Assembly: GCA_003988855.1 (NCBI GenBank)
Contig: QYAI01000183.1
Location: 1 to 64,000, forward strand
DNA: 64,000 nt
DNA from: Arachnopeziza araneosa
Taxonomy: Eukaryota; Ascomycota; Leotiomycetes; Helotiales; Arachnopezizaceae
Direction of reading: 5' to 3'
Made by a program: the position numbers and the translations under genes. The notes below the pieces were generated by a model that had not been told where the DNA came from, did no database searches, and was given only the letters and a program-made list of their open reading frames with translations. Shown one piece after another: positions 30,108 to 39,642 of this stretch. The first letter of the stretch is position 1; every line of letters begins with the position of its first letter.

Positions 30108-32375
30108 ATGGCCACCCCTCCTCCACCAGAAATCACCTTGTCTTGGTCTGCAGTGTTTAATGTCGCGCCAAAGACTAGCAAGACGTTACCTGGCGACAAA
30201 ATCCTACTTCCGCAGTCTGCTTTAGAACAACTTCTCGCTGCATCCACGGTTACGACGACCTCAAATAGACCAAACATCGCCTTCGATCCATTCAACCCGT
30301 ACTCCCTCGCCGCAGCGCGAGCCGAGCAATCACAATGGCGAGATACGCAGCAGCAACTGCCACATCCTCTTACTTTCCGGTTGGTCAACCAGCAGAACGG
30401 AAACGTGGTTCATGCAGGAATTAGAGAGTTCTCTGCTGAAGAAGGCGAGGTGGTGTTGAGCCCATTTTTACTCGAGGCTCTCGGTGTGACGCCGCCTAAA
30501 ATGAGGAAACCTGCTGTAATCGAGTTGGAAGACAAGGGAACCTCTGATATGCCAATCGATCTCACAGATGATGAAGTTGAGGAGCCTCCCCGGATAACGG
30601 TTCATGCGAAGCAATTACCCAAAGGCACATATGTTCGATTAAGACCTTTGGAGGCTGGTTATAACCCTGAGGATTGGAAATCGTTGTTGGAGCGGCATTT
30701 GCGGGAAAACTTTACGACATTGACGAACGGGGAAATTTTGACAGTCAGGGGTGTGAAGTCGGAACAGTTTCGATTCCTTATCGACAAATTTGCACCCGAA
30801 GGAGATGGAATTTGTGTCGTTGATACGGACCTGGAGGTTGATATCGAAGCTTTGAATGAAGAACAAGCACGAGAAACACTCAAGCAGATCATGGCAAATT
30901 CACAGAAGGCAACAGGGACTGCTCAAGGTAGCTCTGTGGGCGGCGACCTTGATATTTGGAAATCATTAGATGGACAAATTGTTGATGGCGACTACATTGA
31001 CTATCAACTTCCGTCTTGGGACCGATCAAGAGAGATCGTTATTGAACTGTCGGGAGAGGATGTGGAGTTATTCGCAAGTCCATTTTCACCACATCAACGG
31101 GTGCAACCAAGAGAAGATGAACATGTGTGGGGAGTTTTCGGGAAAGAAAATCCCAAACAGATCATTATTCAACCTACAAACATCGAATTGGAGAACGCCG
31201 AAGCTCTTTATGTTTCTGTTTTCGCACGCCCATCTGGATACACTTCTCCACGCGAGTATAAACTCAGCTCGACTACGCCAGCAAAGAGGTCGCCTGTTGT
31301 TCTTGACGAGGACACCGAAATGCATAGCCCAGATGACGAGCAGTGTAAGAATTGCCACAAATGGATACCCAAGCGGACAATGATGCTGCACGAAAACTTC
31401 TGTCTGAGGAATAACATCCTCTGTCCTAAATGCGAAAACGTCTTTCAAAAAAAGTCGGAAGAATGGCGAGAGCATTGGCACTGTGGGCATGATAAAGAAT
31501 GGGGAAATGATGCGCTAAGTAAAACACAACATGACGAGATTGTTCATACTTCCCGTCCTTGCCCTGATTGTCCGTATGTGGCCGCCAATCTAAGAGATTT
31601 AGCCAGTCATCGAACGTCGATTTGCCCTGCTAAACTGATCCTCTGTCAGTTTTGTCACTTGGAAGTTCAGCAAGAAGGTGATCCTTTTGATCCTTCCCCA
31701 GAAGCACTGATATCTGGTCTTACGCAACACGAACTCGCTGATGGTGCAAGAACTACGGACTGTCATCTTTGTGGCAAGATCATTCGTCTCCGAGATATGG
31801 CTACACATTTGAAGCATCATGAGCTTCAGAAAGTCAACAAACCAAAACCTGCAATCTGCAGAAATATCAATTGTGGGCGAACTCTGGATGGTGTGGGGAA
31901 GAATGGCGAAATTGGTGCTGGGTCTCGAATGGGACAAGGTCCTGGGAATGATCTTGGTCTCTGCAGCATTTGTTTCGGGCCATTATATGTCAACGTCTAC
32001 GATCCTTCCGGGAAAGCTATGAACCGCCGCATTGAACGTCGATACCTCTCACAGCTGATCACAGGCTGTGGGAAGGCTTGGTGCAAGAATGAGCTCTATT
32101 GTAAGACTGCCAAGGCTAAAGCAGGCAACAAGGAAATCATGAGCACGCAAACGGCATTACCAATAATCAAACCCTTACTGGAAATGACAAACCGACGAGA
32201 AGAGCCCATGTTCTTCTGTGTTGATGAAGGAACTCAAAAGCGAAGAGGGCTGGCAGAGATGTTGGCTGCGGAGAAGGTTTATGATTTAGAATGGTGTATT
32301 GCAGCATTAGAGGGAGAGGGTGGTAGTTTGGAGAAAGCTAGAGTTTGGTTGGGTAATTGGGCTCCGAAGCTGTGA
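30108..32375 (+). CDS. UFD1-domain protein with C-terminal zinc fingers
   Basis: Single-exon gene of 755 aa. The N-terminal 250 residues follow the Ufd1 fold (ITLSWSAVFNVAP, GDKILLPQSALEQLL, LPKGTYVRLRPLEAGY). After a central beta-rich part come several Cys/His clusters: CKNCHKWIPKRTMMLHENFC, CPDCPYVAANLRDLASH, CHLCGKIIRLRDMATHLKHH and CRNINCGRT...LCSICFG. The C-terminus ends in a helical, UBA-like segment (LAEMLAAEKVYDLEWCIAAL). Canonical UFD1 (about 360 aa) works with Npl4 and Cdc48 on ubiquitinated substrates. This longer protein is a fungal paralogue type that may adapt Cdc48 to other substrates, which is inference. It is well preserved and probably housekeeping. Confidence 0.85.
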   Translation: MATPPPPEITLSWSAVFNVAPKTSKTLPGDKILLPQSALEQLLAASTVTTTSNRPNIAFDPFNPYSLAAARAEQSQWRDTQQQLPHPLTFRLVNQQNGNVVHAGIREFSAEEGEVVLSPFLLEALGVTPPKMRKPAVIELEDKGTSDMPIDLTDDEVEEPPRITVHAKQLPKGTYVRLRPLEAGYNPEDWKSLLERHLRENFTTLTNGEILTVRGVKSEQFRFLIDKFAPEGDGICVVDTDLEVDIEALNEEQARETLKQIMANSQKATGTAQGSSVGGDLDIWKSLDGQIVDGDYIDYQLPSWDRSREIVIELSGEDVELFASPFSPHQRVQPREDEHVWGVFGKENPKQIIIQPTNIELENAEALYVSVFARPSGYTSPREYKLSSTTPAKRSPVVLDEDTEMHSPDDEQCKNCHKWIPKRTMMLHENFCLRNNILCPKCENVFQKKSEEWREHWHCGHDKEWGNDALSKTQHDEIVHTSRPCPDCPYVAANLRDLASHRTSICPAKLILCQFCHLEVQQEGDPFDPSPEALISGLTQHELADGARTTDCHLCGKIIRLRDMATHLKHHELQKVNKPKPAICRNINCGRTLDGVGKNGEIGAGSRMGQGPGNDLGLCSICFGPLYVNVYDPSGKAMNRRIERRYLSQLITGCGKAWCKNELYCKTAKAKAGNKEIMSTQTALPIIKPLLEMTNRREEPMFFCVDEGTQKRRGLAEMLAAEKVYDLEWCIAALEGEGGSLEKARVWLGNWAPKL

Positions 32376-33099
32376 TAAAGATATGGTATTTAGATTTAAT
32401 TGCATAGCGTGGGCGTTGGAAGAGGAAAGCTAAACTAGATTTCCCATATAATTACAGATGAGAATTCAGCGCATCAAACTGGATATCCTTTTTTGGACCT
32501 GAACAGTCGCCACTCTAACCTGAGCTGAGTGTGAGTGTTCTTGAGCATTGACTAAGTAACCACTCTCTGTTAGCCTGAATGCTCTTAATTGGAAACCATT
32601 TTGGCTTCACGTTGGCTTGTTTAAGCTATTCTTTGGCCTAACCATAGTTTCCTAGTCAGTAAGCTAGGAAACCATTTAGCTCTTCTTACCAGTCTTGAGT
32701 CAACCTTCCCAGCGAACAAAGTCACATCCCACACTAGTCTCATATAAATAACAGTTAAGCCTTGACACACCCCTTTAAATCTATCAAGATGCCGTGACGG
32801 TATCCGTTCTCGATCCCCTGTCATACTTTCAAGTGTCTTGCTCAAGCAAATGGGCCAACTGGCATATTGAGGGCGCTAAATAGGCTGGAGTGCAGTTTGT
32901 TGTGATACTGGGTTACGTACCTGTGCATGTTTCTGCTAGCCTGGTGAGCCTATTAAGGAAGTGGTTGGGAGGCCTCCTGTTGCAACTTTGTTCCCGTAAA
33001 TGTACCGTGACAAACGGTATGCCTAAATAGGATATAGGAATCGAGTATTTGGAGAATAAAAAAGCCAATGTTGGAACTTGATCAAACTTTATTCTAAAT
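32376..33099. other. Convergent intergenic region, no gene seen
   Basis: Spacer between the 3' ends of the UFD1-like gene and the membrane-protein gene. ORFs at 32621-32845 and 32913-33152 have no features. No tRNA-like structure was recognised. Confidence 0.5.
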
Positions 33100-35043
33100 T
33101 TATGTGTATACAACTCTAGCTCTCGGCTTCGATACTTCTGCTGGGTCCGCAAGCTTCAATTTACTCGTGACCTGGGTAGAATGATCCTCTACCTCACCCC
33201 ATTGCACTGTTCTTCCTCCCATATTCCTGACCAGTTTCGACAACGGTGCATTCGAACCCGGGCCTTGTAATAAAGGCGCGTTAAACGCTTTACCTATCTC
33301 AAGCGGGTTTAGTGAGACAGGTCGTCCCAAAGTCCACCATCCGATAAAGGTGGGGATAACTAGCATGGTACATAAGGTAGCTAGAAGGGTGCTAGCTAGG
33401 AGGAACCGGTACTCGGACCGGAATACGTTGACGTTGCGGGTTTCAATCATGGTCAGGACTTGTGCGCTGGGAGGTGTGCTTGTGTTGCGGTATGGAAAGC
33501 TTGATGCGTTTAGAGAGACCCGAAATGCTATTGCGTTGAGGGAGGAGAGGATGTGTGAGGTCGGGTCTGTCCAATTCAGGATGCAATCGCTGTTCACAGT
33601 GAGATTCCATGGTCCCTGAAGCCCAGAGAGAATCTGGGGTGGAGGTTCTAGGAATTGGTTAGACAGTGTGTCTGGCAAAGTTGCGAAGATTCCAATCCCA
33701 CCACCCGCAGTATATGTTGCATTGGATGAGAATAGGTTTATGGCAGCGAGGTAGAGACCACCAATGGTCCACCAGGATTCTTCCGTGGAGTCTAACGCAC
33801 GGCTTAGGTTTCCTGAGAATGGTGACGGTTGGAACGACTGAACTGTGCCATTGTTGAGCATGTCGCCGATTGTGAGAACATTTCCAGCGAGCGTGATGGG
33901 ATACTTGAAGGTGGCAGGTGCTAGAATGCACGTTCTCTTGTTAAGGGTCGCCGAACAATAAGAGTCGCACTCGTTACTGTATGCGACACTCATAATGATA
34001 TAGCTGGACTGGGTGGCGTTCTCTCCCGCCTCAGCCAGGGCGAATGTGACCCCAAAGGGAGTAACAGTTGTGCCAGCCGTGGACTGGATACCGCCGTACT
34101 CCACAGGTCCACTTGTCGCGTTGCAGTGTGCTGCAAGCCCTCCAGCCTTGACATACCCTGTGCAAGTCCCTTGACAGCCAGAGAAATCCGTTGTTATGGG
34201 AGCCTGGCTGTTGAAACCTTTAAAGGCCGAGATCATTGGCTGCGTCATGAGTTGTTGTGAGATAGCGCGGCCTGCTTCATATGCTGTAAAGCCCCAAGGA
34301 ATCTCGGGTGCGATAGGAGCCGTGACATTGACAGGAGACACTCTCGAAACAGCGACGACGGTCGAAGCTCTCTGAATCAAAGGCTGGTCGATAACCAAGA
34401 CGGTGATGGCGATGCTCCCTAACGTGATGAGGCTGAACTGCCGACCGGAGAAGAGTGCAGGCAAAATAGCATCCGCATGAGCCCAGCGATGATGAAGATC
34501 CCCTAGGGTTCCTCCTCGAAGCGCTTTATACCACCACGCAATTTTCACACCTTCTTTAAAGGCAAAACGGGCCAACATGTTCGTGATAGTCATTAAACCT
34601 GCAAGATAGACAGTTGGAGACACGGTCCAAGAAGAAGTAAGCTGGCCCTCTGATACTACAAGGACTACAACAGAAGCAATGATGCAAGCCAAACAGCCAA
34701 AGAGTGACAAGAGACCTTGATAAGGAAACTGCATCCAGAATCCAGGAGACCATGGATCCCCATCGTAGGCGTATGGAAAAGCATCTCGTGTGGAGTGTGA
34801 CTCTGCCTCGCTCACACTGCGTTTTTGCTTGAAAATGCCTTCAAGATTCGAGCCGTTCGACACATGGGAGACGTTGGAACTTCCTGGCACTGGCTTCCTT
34901 CGCATCTTTGGTCTTTCTTGCTCAGTAATATCGTCCAACTCATAGTGATTAGGGCTGTCGTTCTCGTTCGGTAGCAAGGGTGTCACGTTTTCATCGCCTG
35001 GCAAGCCACGAGAGCCGCGCAGCAGAGACACGGGGAGAGGCAT
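33100..35043 (-). CDS. Fungal multi-span membrane protein with glycosylated ectodomain (DUF3176-like)
   Basis: Single-exon gene of 647 aa. The first 105 residues are polar and probably cytosolic. Membrane spans are predicted at about 111-130 (LLSLFGCLACIIASVVVLVV), near VYLAGLMTITNMLA, near FSLITLGSIAITVLVI, and close to the C-terminus (FLLASTLLATLCTMLVIP). Between spans 3 and 4 lies a loop of about 330 residues with many N-x-S/T sites and paired cysteines (CQGTC, CDSYC), so it faces outside. The layout resembles the DUF3176-type proteins of Pezizomycotina, whose function is unknown. It is divergent from the secreted-protein gene at 35374. Confidence 0.7.
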   Translation of the reverse strand: MPLPVSLLRGSRGLPGDENVTPLLPNENDSPNHYELDDITEQERPKMRRKPVPGSSNVSHVSNGSNLEGIFKQKRSVSEAESHSTRDAFPYAYDGDPWSPGFWMQFPYQGLLSLFGCLACIIASVVVLVVSEGQLTSSWTVSPTVYLAGLMTITNMLARFAFKEGVKIAWWYKALRGGTLGDLHHRWAHADAILPALFSGRQFSLITLGSIAITVLVIDQPLIQRASTVVAVSRVSPVNVTAPIAPEIPWGFTAYEAGRAISQQLMTQPMISAFKGFNSQAPITTDFSGCQGTCTGYVKAGGLAAHCNATSGPVEYGGIQSTAGTTVTPFGVTFALAEAGENATQSSYIIMSVAYSNECDSYCSATLNKRTCILAPATFKYPITLAGNVLTIGDMLNNGTVQSFQPSPFSGNLSRALDSTEESWWTIGGLYLAAINLFSSNATYTAGGGIGIFATLPDTLSNQFLEPPPQILSGLQGPWNLTVNSDCILNWTDPTSHILSSLNAIAFRVSLNASSFPYRNTSTPPSAQVLTMIETRNVNVFRSEYRFLLASTLLATLCTMLVIPTFIGWWTLGRPVSLNPLEIGKAFNAPLLQGPGSNAPLSKLVRNMGGRTVQWGEVEDHSTQVTSKLKLADPAEVSKPRARVVYT

Positions 35044-35373
35044 GGTTGAGGCCTTCGTTCACCAACGGATTGACCGTGGTATCTACAGCTTCAAAAAGAT
35101 TTTAAAAATTGCGAAGCGCGTTCCCTCAGACGGTAGGGAAAGAGGTGGCGTCTGTCCGGCTAAGGCGCAGGGATTTACATTGGTCAGAAGTCCGTGAAAC
35201 CCTCAGATTGTCATGGATGTACGTTGCGTTAGCCGCATGAGAACCTGGAATGAAACAAATTATGGTCAGCACTAAAATGAATGACATAATGGATCCTGGA
35301 TTACTACCTCACCAGAGGACCGAAGCCTTGACTGAATACCATCAATAAACTCCAACACGTCCCTATTCTCAGA
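35044..35373. promoter_or_regulatory. Bidirectional intergenic region
   Basis: 330 bp between the divergent membrane-protein gene and the small secreted-protein gene. No further gene and no recognised operator. Confidence 0.4.
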
Positions 35374-36163
35374 ATGATCGTTGGCCTTCTTTTGGGCGCC
35401 ATCCTCTTCATATTTGTTGCACTATGTGAGGCCAACTCCGGCCAAGGGTTCTTATTTCCTCAAGTTTCAAACTCATCCGGCCTGAACTTTTTCAATATTA
35501 CAGTTCAGAAGAACGACAGCATGGTTGTAGCCTACACTCCATTCGACTACACGACCGCAATCGACATTGCGATATATTGTTTTGATTCAGTGCAAGATGC
35601 CGTGTCGAATCAGACGAAAGGATTTGTGGATGGAGGTTGGGACTATTATGACGGAAGTTGTGAGTAGACTCGAACGACCAATCTACTACTTGACTTGATT
35701 GTGTGTGCTGATAACGATGATAGATGAAAATACAGGCCTACTACTGTGGAATTTTACACACGGCATTGAAACCTCCAGCACCCCATTCTGTGGATTCGCG
35801 CTCTTTAACGCATCCTTCGCTAGCTGCACATGGGGGCCTTGGAACCAGGTCACTGACTCGAGCCCTGGAGTGAACTCCTCCACGCCGTTCAGCTATTCCT
35901 CCATATTTCAGGTCGCAAATGCCACGTCACAGGAAAGTTCACTTTGGATGAGCGAGGAAGATGTAGATGCGCCGGCGTCCATGACTGCTACGGCGACAAC
36001 GCAGGTTACCTGTCCGCCATCAGGTATCCCGCCATCGCCTATTCCAACTCACTGGCAAATCGATACATGGCCACCACTTGAAAAGAACGTTACGTTTCCC
36101 GATTTAATATCGGATGCCGAGAGCGAGAATGACCCTCCAGCAATCAGGGTTGTTCGAACCTAA
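35374..36163 (+). CDS. Secreted glycoprotein of unknown function
   Basis: Exons 35374..35659 and 35724..36163 give 241 aa; the intron has a GTGAGT donor and a GATAG acceptor. The N-terminus MIVGLLLGAILFIFVALCEA is a clear signal peptide. The mature part has several N-x-S/T sites, aromatic residues and spaced cysteines (CFDSV, SCE/Y, FCGF, SCTWGPW, CPPSG), and then a Pro/Ser-rich acidic tail without a second membrane span or GPI signal. No family is recognised; the look is that of fungal extracellular proteins with a sandwich-like domain. It shares a promoter region with the membrane protein upstream, which also has a large ectodomain, so the two could act together at the surface. Confidence 0.65.
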
Positions 36164-36629
36164 AGGGAGCTGCCTATAATTCTCCATATTTCAAAATACA
36201 GATTATTGTGTTCATGGTACTCGATCCACTTCGCGGCTTGAAGACCTTGTTTTCTATGTACAATATATTCCGCCGTGAAGTTTGGACAGCATTTATCTGA
36301 TACTCTTCGCAAAATCTGGCCAACTTAGGAAGGAGTTGCTGCCACGACAAGCAATCATTGCAAAAGGATAAAGATGGTCTACGAATCATCAATCTGGGCA
36401 AACACTCGTTTTGGATTTTATCGGGTTCAAACATATTAATGGCTACCTTGAGCTTGAGTGCCGAGCCTCTGTGAAGTAATTACCTAGGTAGCATACTGAC
36501 AAGGATCAATAATCTGTGAAATAATAGAGGCATTTTTTTCCTATTTGTGATGTAAGAGAGGAACCAGAACACCAGCTCTGACTTGACTTCTCTTTTCAAT
36601 ATTCAAAGCCAGCACCTAAAGGTGCCTTG
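36164..36629. other. Intergenic region, no gene seen
   Basis: AT-rich spacer before the MULE relic. The antisense ORF at 36174-36434 lacks features. Confidence 0.5.
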
Positions 36630-36800
36630 ATGCCTCCAGAAGAATGGCTAAAAGAGAGTCGAAAGGAACACGTTGCATTCTGCGCAAATCAACACCTACA
36701 CTTTGGTATTCGAACAACCTCTCGTGATGAAGCTGCTCGTGCATATACCCGGAGCTATTTACGAGGTAGAAAGACTAGAGGGGACTTGTATTCCACATGA
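36630..36800 (+). mobile_element. Relic of a Mutator-like (MULE) transposase
   Basis: A 57-codon ORF reads WLKESRKEHVAFCANQHLHF, then GIRTTSRDEAARAYTRSYLR and GDLYS. This corresponds to the stretch of fungal MULE transposases (W/FA..NQ.LHFG..TTS..E..H..LK.YL....GDL) that lies C-terminal to the DDE core. The invariant Glu is kept but the following His is replaced. No terminal repeats or other parts of the element are visible nearby, so it is an isolated fossil. Confidence 0.6.
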
Positions 36801-37131
36801 TTGCTAACTGGAGCACCAGTGGTGAACTGGATCACTACAGTTACTAATCAAGCGATTACTAAACAGTACTAAATAGTACCAAACAATTTCTGACCTAGAT
36901 TGAAAGCTATATCAAGGTTGCTTTGGTGTTGTTACGTAGTGTGCGTTGCGGCTCGTCTAGAAGCATATCTTATATATTCACAGCCAGTCAAGCCACGTAC
37001 CGGTAGTTACCGCTCAATGGGCTTACTATGGGTTTGGAAGTGTGATAAAGTCATTGGTAAGCTTGCTAAACTACGACTAGCTGCAGATGGATAGGATTTA
37101 AGGTCATGATCATTCGTTGACAAGCACATGC
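36801..37131. other. Intergenic region, no gene seen
   Basis: Between the MULE relic and the SDR pseudogene. The small ORF at 36900-37094 has no features. Confidence 0.5.
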
Positions 37132-37688
37132 CTAGTATGTAGCAGGTAACTGCGACAGTCTGCCTCCATCGGACATCAGACATTCTCCATTCACATAAGC
37201 CCCTGTAAAAAATATCTAGCAGGTGTTTCTCTCATATCATCTACCAATGTCAACTCACCTGCTCGACTCGCCATGTTACGAACTTTGTTACCAGCGTCTA
37301 GTAGGTCCAAGAAAGCCACCATGGTGTAGAACACGCCTGTGCAGTTCACATGTAGCGCATTGGAGAATTCATCCATTTCCGGCTTCCAGAGTGCGTCTTG
37401 TAGCTCCTGAACAGTAGGCTTCTCACCAGGCTCTTTCTTTGGCAGATATTCGTGGACCCTTGGACCAGCTACTCCAGCATTGGCAAAGAGAAAGTTCACA
37501 TAGCCATGGTCTTTTCGAACGCGGTCAGCGGTGGTCGTGAGCGATAACTTGTCAGTTACGTCGCCTACGACTGGTATGATGTTTCCGTTCGTGGCAGACT
37601 TTGCGGGCCTGGTCGCGCCTGCTGCCCAGCTTGTACCGTCTGTAGTGATCTGCGAATGGTCTACAACAACATTCCAACGGGCTTTCAT
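37132..37688 (-). pseudogene. Short-chain dehydrogenase/reductase with N-terminus and catalytic core deleted
   Basis: The minus strand keeps the middle of a fungal SDR (IIPVVGDVTDKLSL, DHGYVNFLFANAGVAGP, NCTGVFYTMVAFLDLLDAGN) and, after an intron with a GTGAGT donor and ACAG acceptor (about 37256-37190), its C-terminal end AYVNGECLMSDGGRL. Missing are the N-terminal Gly-rich NAD(P) motif and the whole block between the helix ending AGNK and ASRAGAYVNG, that is the Ser and YxxxK active site. The junctions are clean and in frame, so it is a deletion product rather than simple point decay. It cannot be an active dehydrogenase. The 5' side abuts another relic at 37691. Confidence 0.75.
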
Positions 37689-37690
37689 AC

Positions 37691-38506
37691 CCTAAACAAC
37701 AAATTCACCGACCTCGCTGCACTACTCAACAATTGTCGAAGTATTGACACTAACCTGTAGCCGCCGCAAGATCGCACGTGGACGAAGGCCCAAGATAAAC
37801 TGCAGGTACTAGAGAAGGAAATTAAGAAATACAAGAATCATCTGAACGTAGCTATTGGAGCGACCGATTCGTTTGTCACCTACCTAGGTAGCCAGCCCAT
37901 AGATTCTCGGGGCGAGCTAAAACTTGATGCAGTCAGGACCTGTTGCACCTCCGTCTCGACATCGAGACCATAAGCACCAACACGAGGGTCAATTCGCAAC
38001 TGCAGAGTATTTTGCGTGATGATATGCTGGGCAGCATAACGCGGAATCATACTGATATAACAGGTTTACTGGAGATCATGGCCCAGCGGTGGGACAAGCC
38101 GATGGCGAAGCTGGAGCAAGTGGTGATTTCACAAGGAGAACGCCTCTACGAAACACAAGCCGGTCAGATCAATTCCACCTTCTCCGACAGTCCTTTGTGG
38201 CAATCTCTCTTTCGCCCGCGCGATGATGCAGTGGGCTTCCGCCTGCGTCGCGATGTGGCGGCCTGCTGTGCAGGCTGTAGATGTGCCACAACCCAATCTG
38301 GAGTACTGGTTTCCCATGGACTATTCTGGTCAATTATAATTCAAATATATTGTTCTTACCAATCTCGTCTCGGTCCGAGCCTTCAAATAAGAACTATACG
38401 GAGGGTCCCTGACAATGCGACCTGTGCGGAGTATGCGATCGCTGGCAATACCGAGGGCATTTTGGTCTACAGGTATTTCAGATGTACCCTACATTGCCAG
38501 CACTAG
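37691..38506 (+). pseudogene. Decayed N-terminal region of a fungal ankyrin-type protein
   Basis: Plus-strand reading in two frames: NKFTDLAALLNNCRSIDTN, then after a stop a coiled segment (LQVLEKEIKKYKNHLNVAIG), then from about 37943 DIETISTNTRVNSQLQSIL and DSPLWQSLFRP, and a cysteine pair CAGCRC. This order (helical N-domain, 'Q..L..I' coil, then a C.C.C cluster) is typical of the N-terminal half of large ankyrin-repeat proteins of Pezizomycotina. No ankyrin repeats follow before 38815. Stop codons and frame changes mark it as a relic. The assignment rests on pattern memory only. Confidence 0.4.
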
Positions 38507-38814
38507 CAAGGGTAAGATTCCTAGTTGGCTCAGACATAACTTTATGTATACTTGTATAAAGATTGTTTGGGAACACCACCTCAGCAGACAAAGAGATAGG
38601 GGGAACGGGTTGAATACGGGGTGTGGCGCCGGCGGGCTGCCTTCAAGATAGCTGAACCTTCATCTGCCTCGCCCAATCATTGCAACACGTGAAGCTTCCA
38701 CCCAGCTTCTTCTTACTCAGTGTTTTGTAAGCCAATATTGGAAAGACTGTGTCGACACTGAAGGCAAGGTCCAGTTCACGCTTGTAACATCGTCGCGCGA
38801 CGAGACACTCAATC
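38507..38814. other. Intergenic region, no gene seen
   Basis: About 300 bp without a gene. It presumably contains the promoter of the gene at 38815, whose start is preceded by CAATC. Confidence 0.5.
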
Positions 38815-39642
38815 ATGGCCACCTCAAGTTCAGAGACGACTCCTCTTCTTCAAGATACCTCTCTCGTCATCGAAATTCGCAATACAACCATCAATGCACC
38901 TAGTGCATCTGACGATGCGGCCTCACTGCCCATTTCCGCCCACTTCCCACGAACGAGAAGAATCCTAAGCATCTTCATCCTGGCTGCATCCCTGATCGCC
39001 ATCACTTTGTTGGTGCCTTTACGCAACTTGAATTTCGACCCTCGACCACCCATCCTTTATCCCGGGGAGCTACTCTATTTTACCAACAAATCTCTAGCGC
39101 TCGTTTGTTCTGTTTTCCTTCGAACCAAGGAGTCATCTGACGTGTCTCCTAGATGATGTGCACGTCCGCTCTCGCCACCATCAATCTCTTATGGAACATT
39201 CCTATACTGATAAATATACTCTTAGATCTATACCTGGTTTTCGAGATTGGTTGGGACTGCGTTGTAAGGACACTTGTTCTAGGACTGCCATCTAAGGATT
39301 GGTGTCAGCCTTATAATAGACCGGTTCAGGACGACCCTGCGTGTGAAGCGAAATTGCTCGCCGTGAAGATTCTGTTCGGTTTTACCTTAGGAATGGTATT
39401 GGCAGTTGCGTAAGTGCCCTTGACATCGCCGCCCTACTTATGGCTACGCAGTTATGCATCTAGTCCGAGAAGGCATGCTGACATACTATAGATTGGGTCA
39501 CTTAGTGCTTTTGATTCTTCGAAACATAACCCTTGAAAGGACTAAGCCCTGGAGGCGTGAGCTGATTTTGCAGCTTCCAGCGGGGAATATTACGCTCGAG
39601 GCCTCAGTCAAGGTACTTCGCCAGGATCGAGAAGAAGTGTGA
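38815..39642 (+). CDS. Small integral membrane protein of unknown function
   Basis: Predicted exons are 38815..39102, 39153..39409 and 39492..39642, giving 231 aa; all junctions are in frame and intron 2 has a CTGAC branch site. The first 48 residues are Ser/Thr-rich and polar. Hydrophobic segments follow: ILSIFILAASLIAITLLVPL, SLALMMCTSALATINLLWNI with IPILINILLDLYLVFEIG, and LLAVKILFGFTLGMVLAV continuing over the last junction into LGHLVLLILRNI. The C-terminal tail is charged. That both introns restore continuous hydrophobic segments supports the model. No family is recognised; the layout resembles other orphan fungal four-span proteins. Confidence 0.6.
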
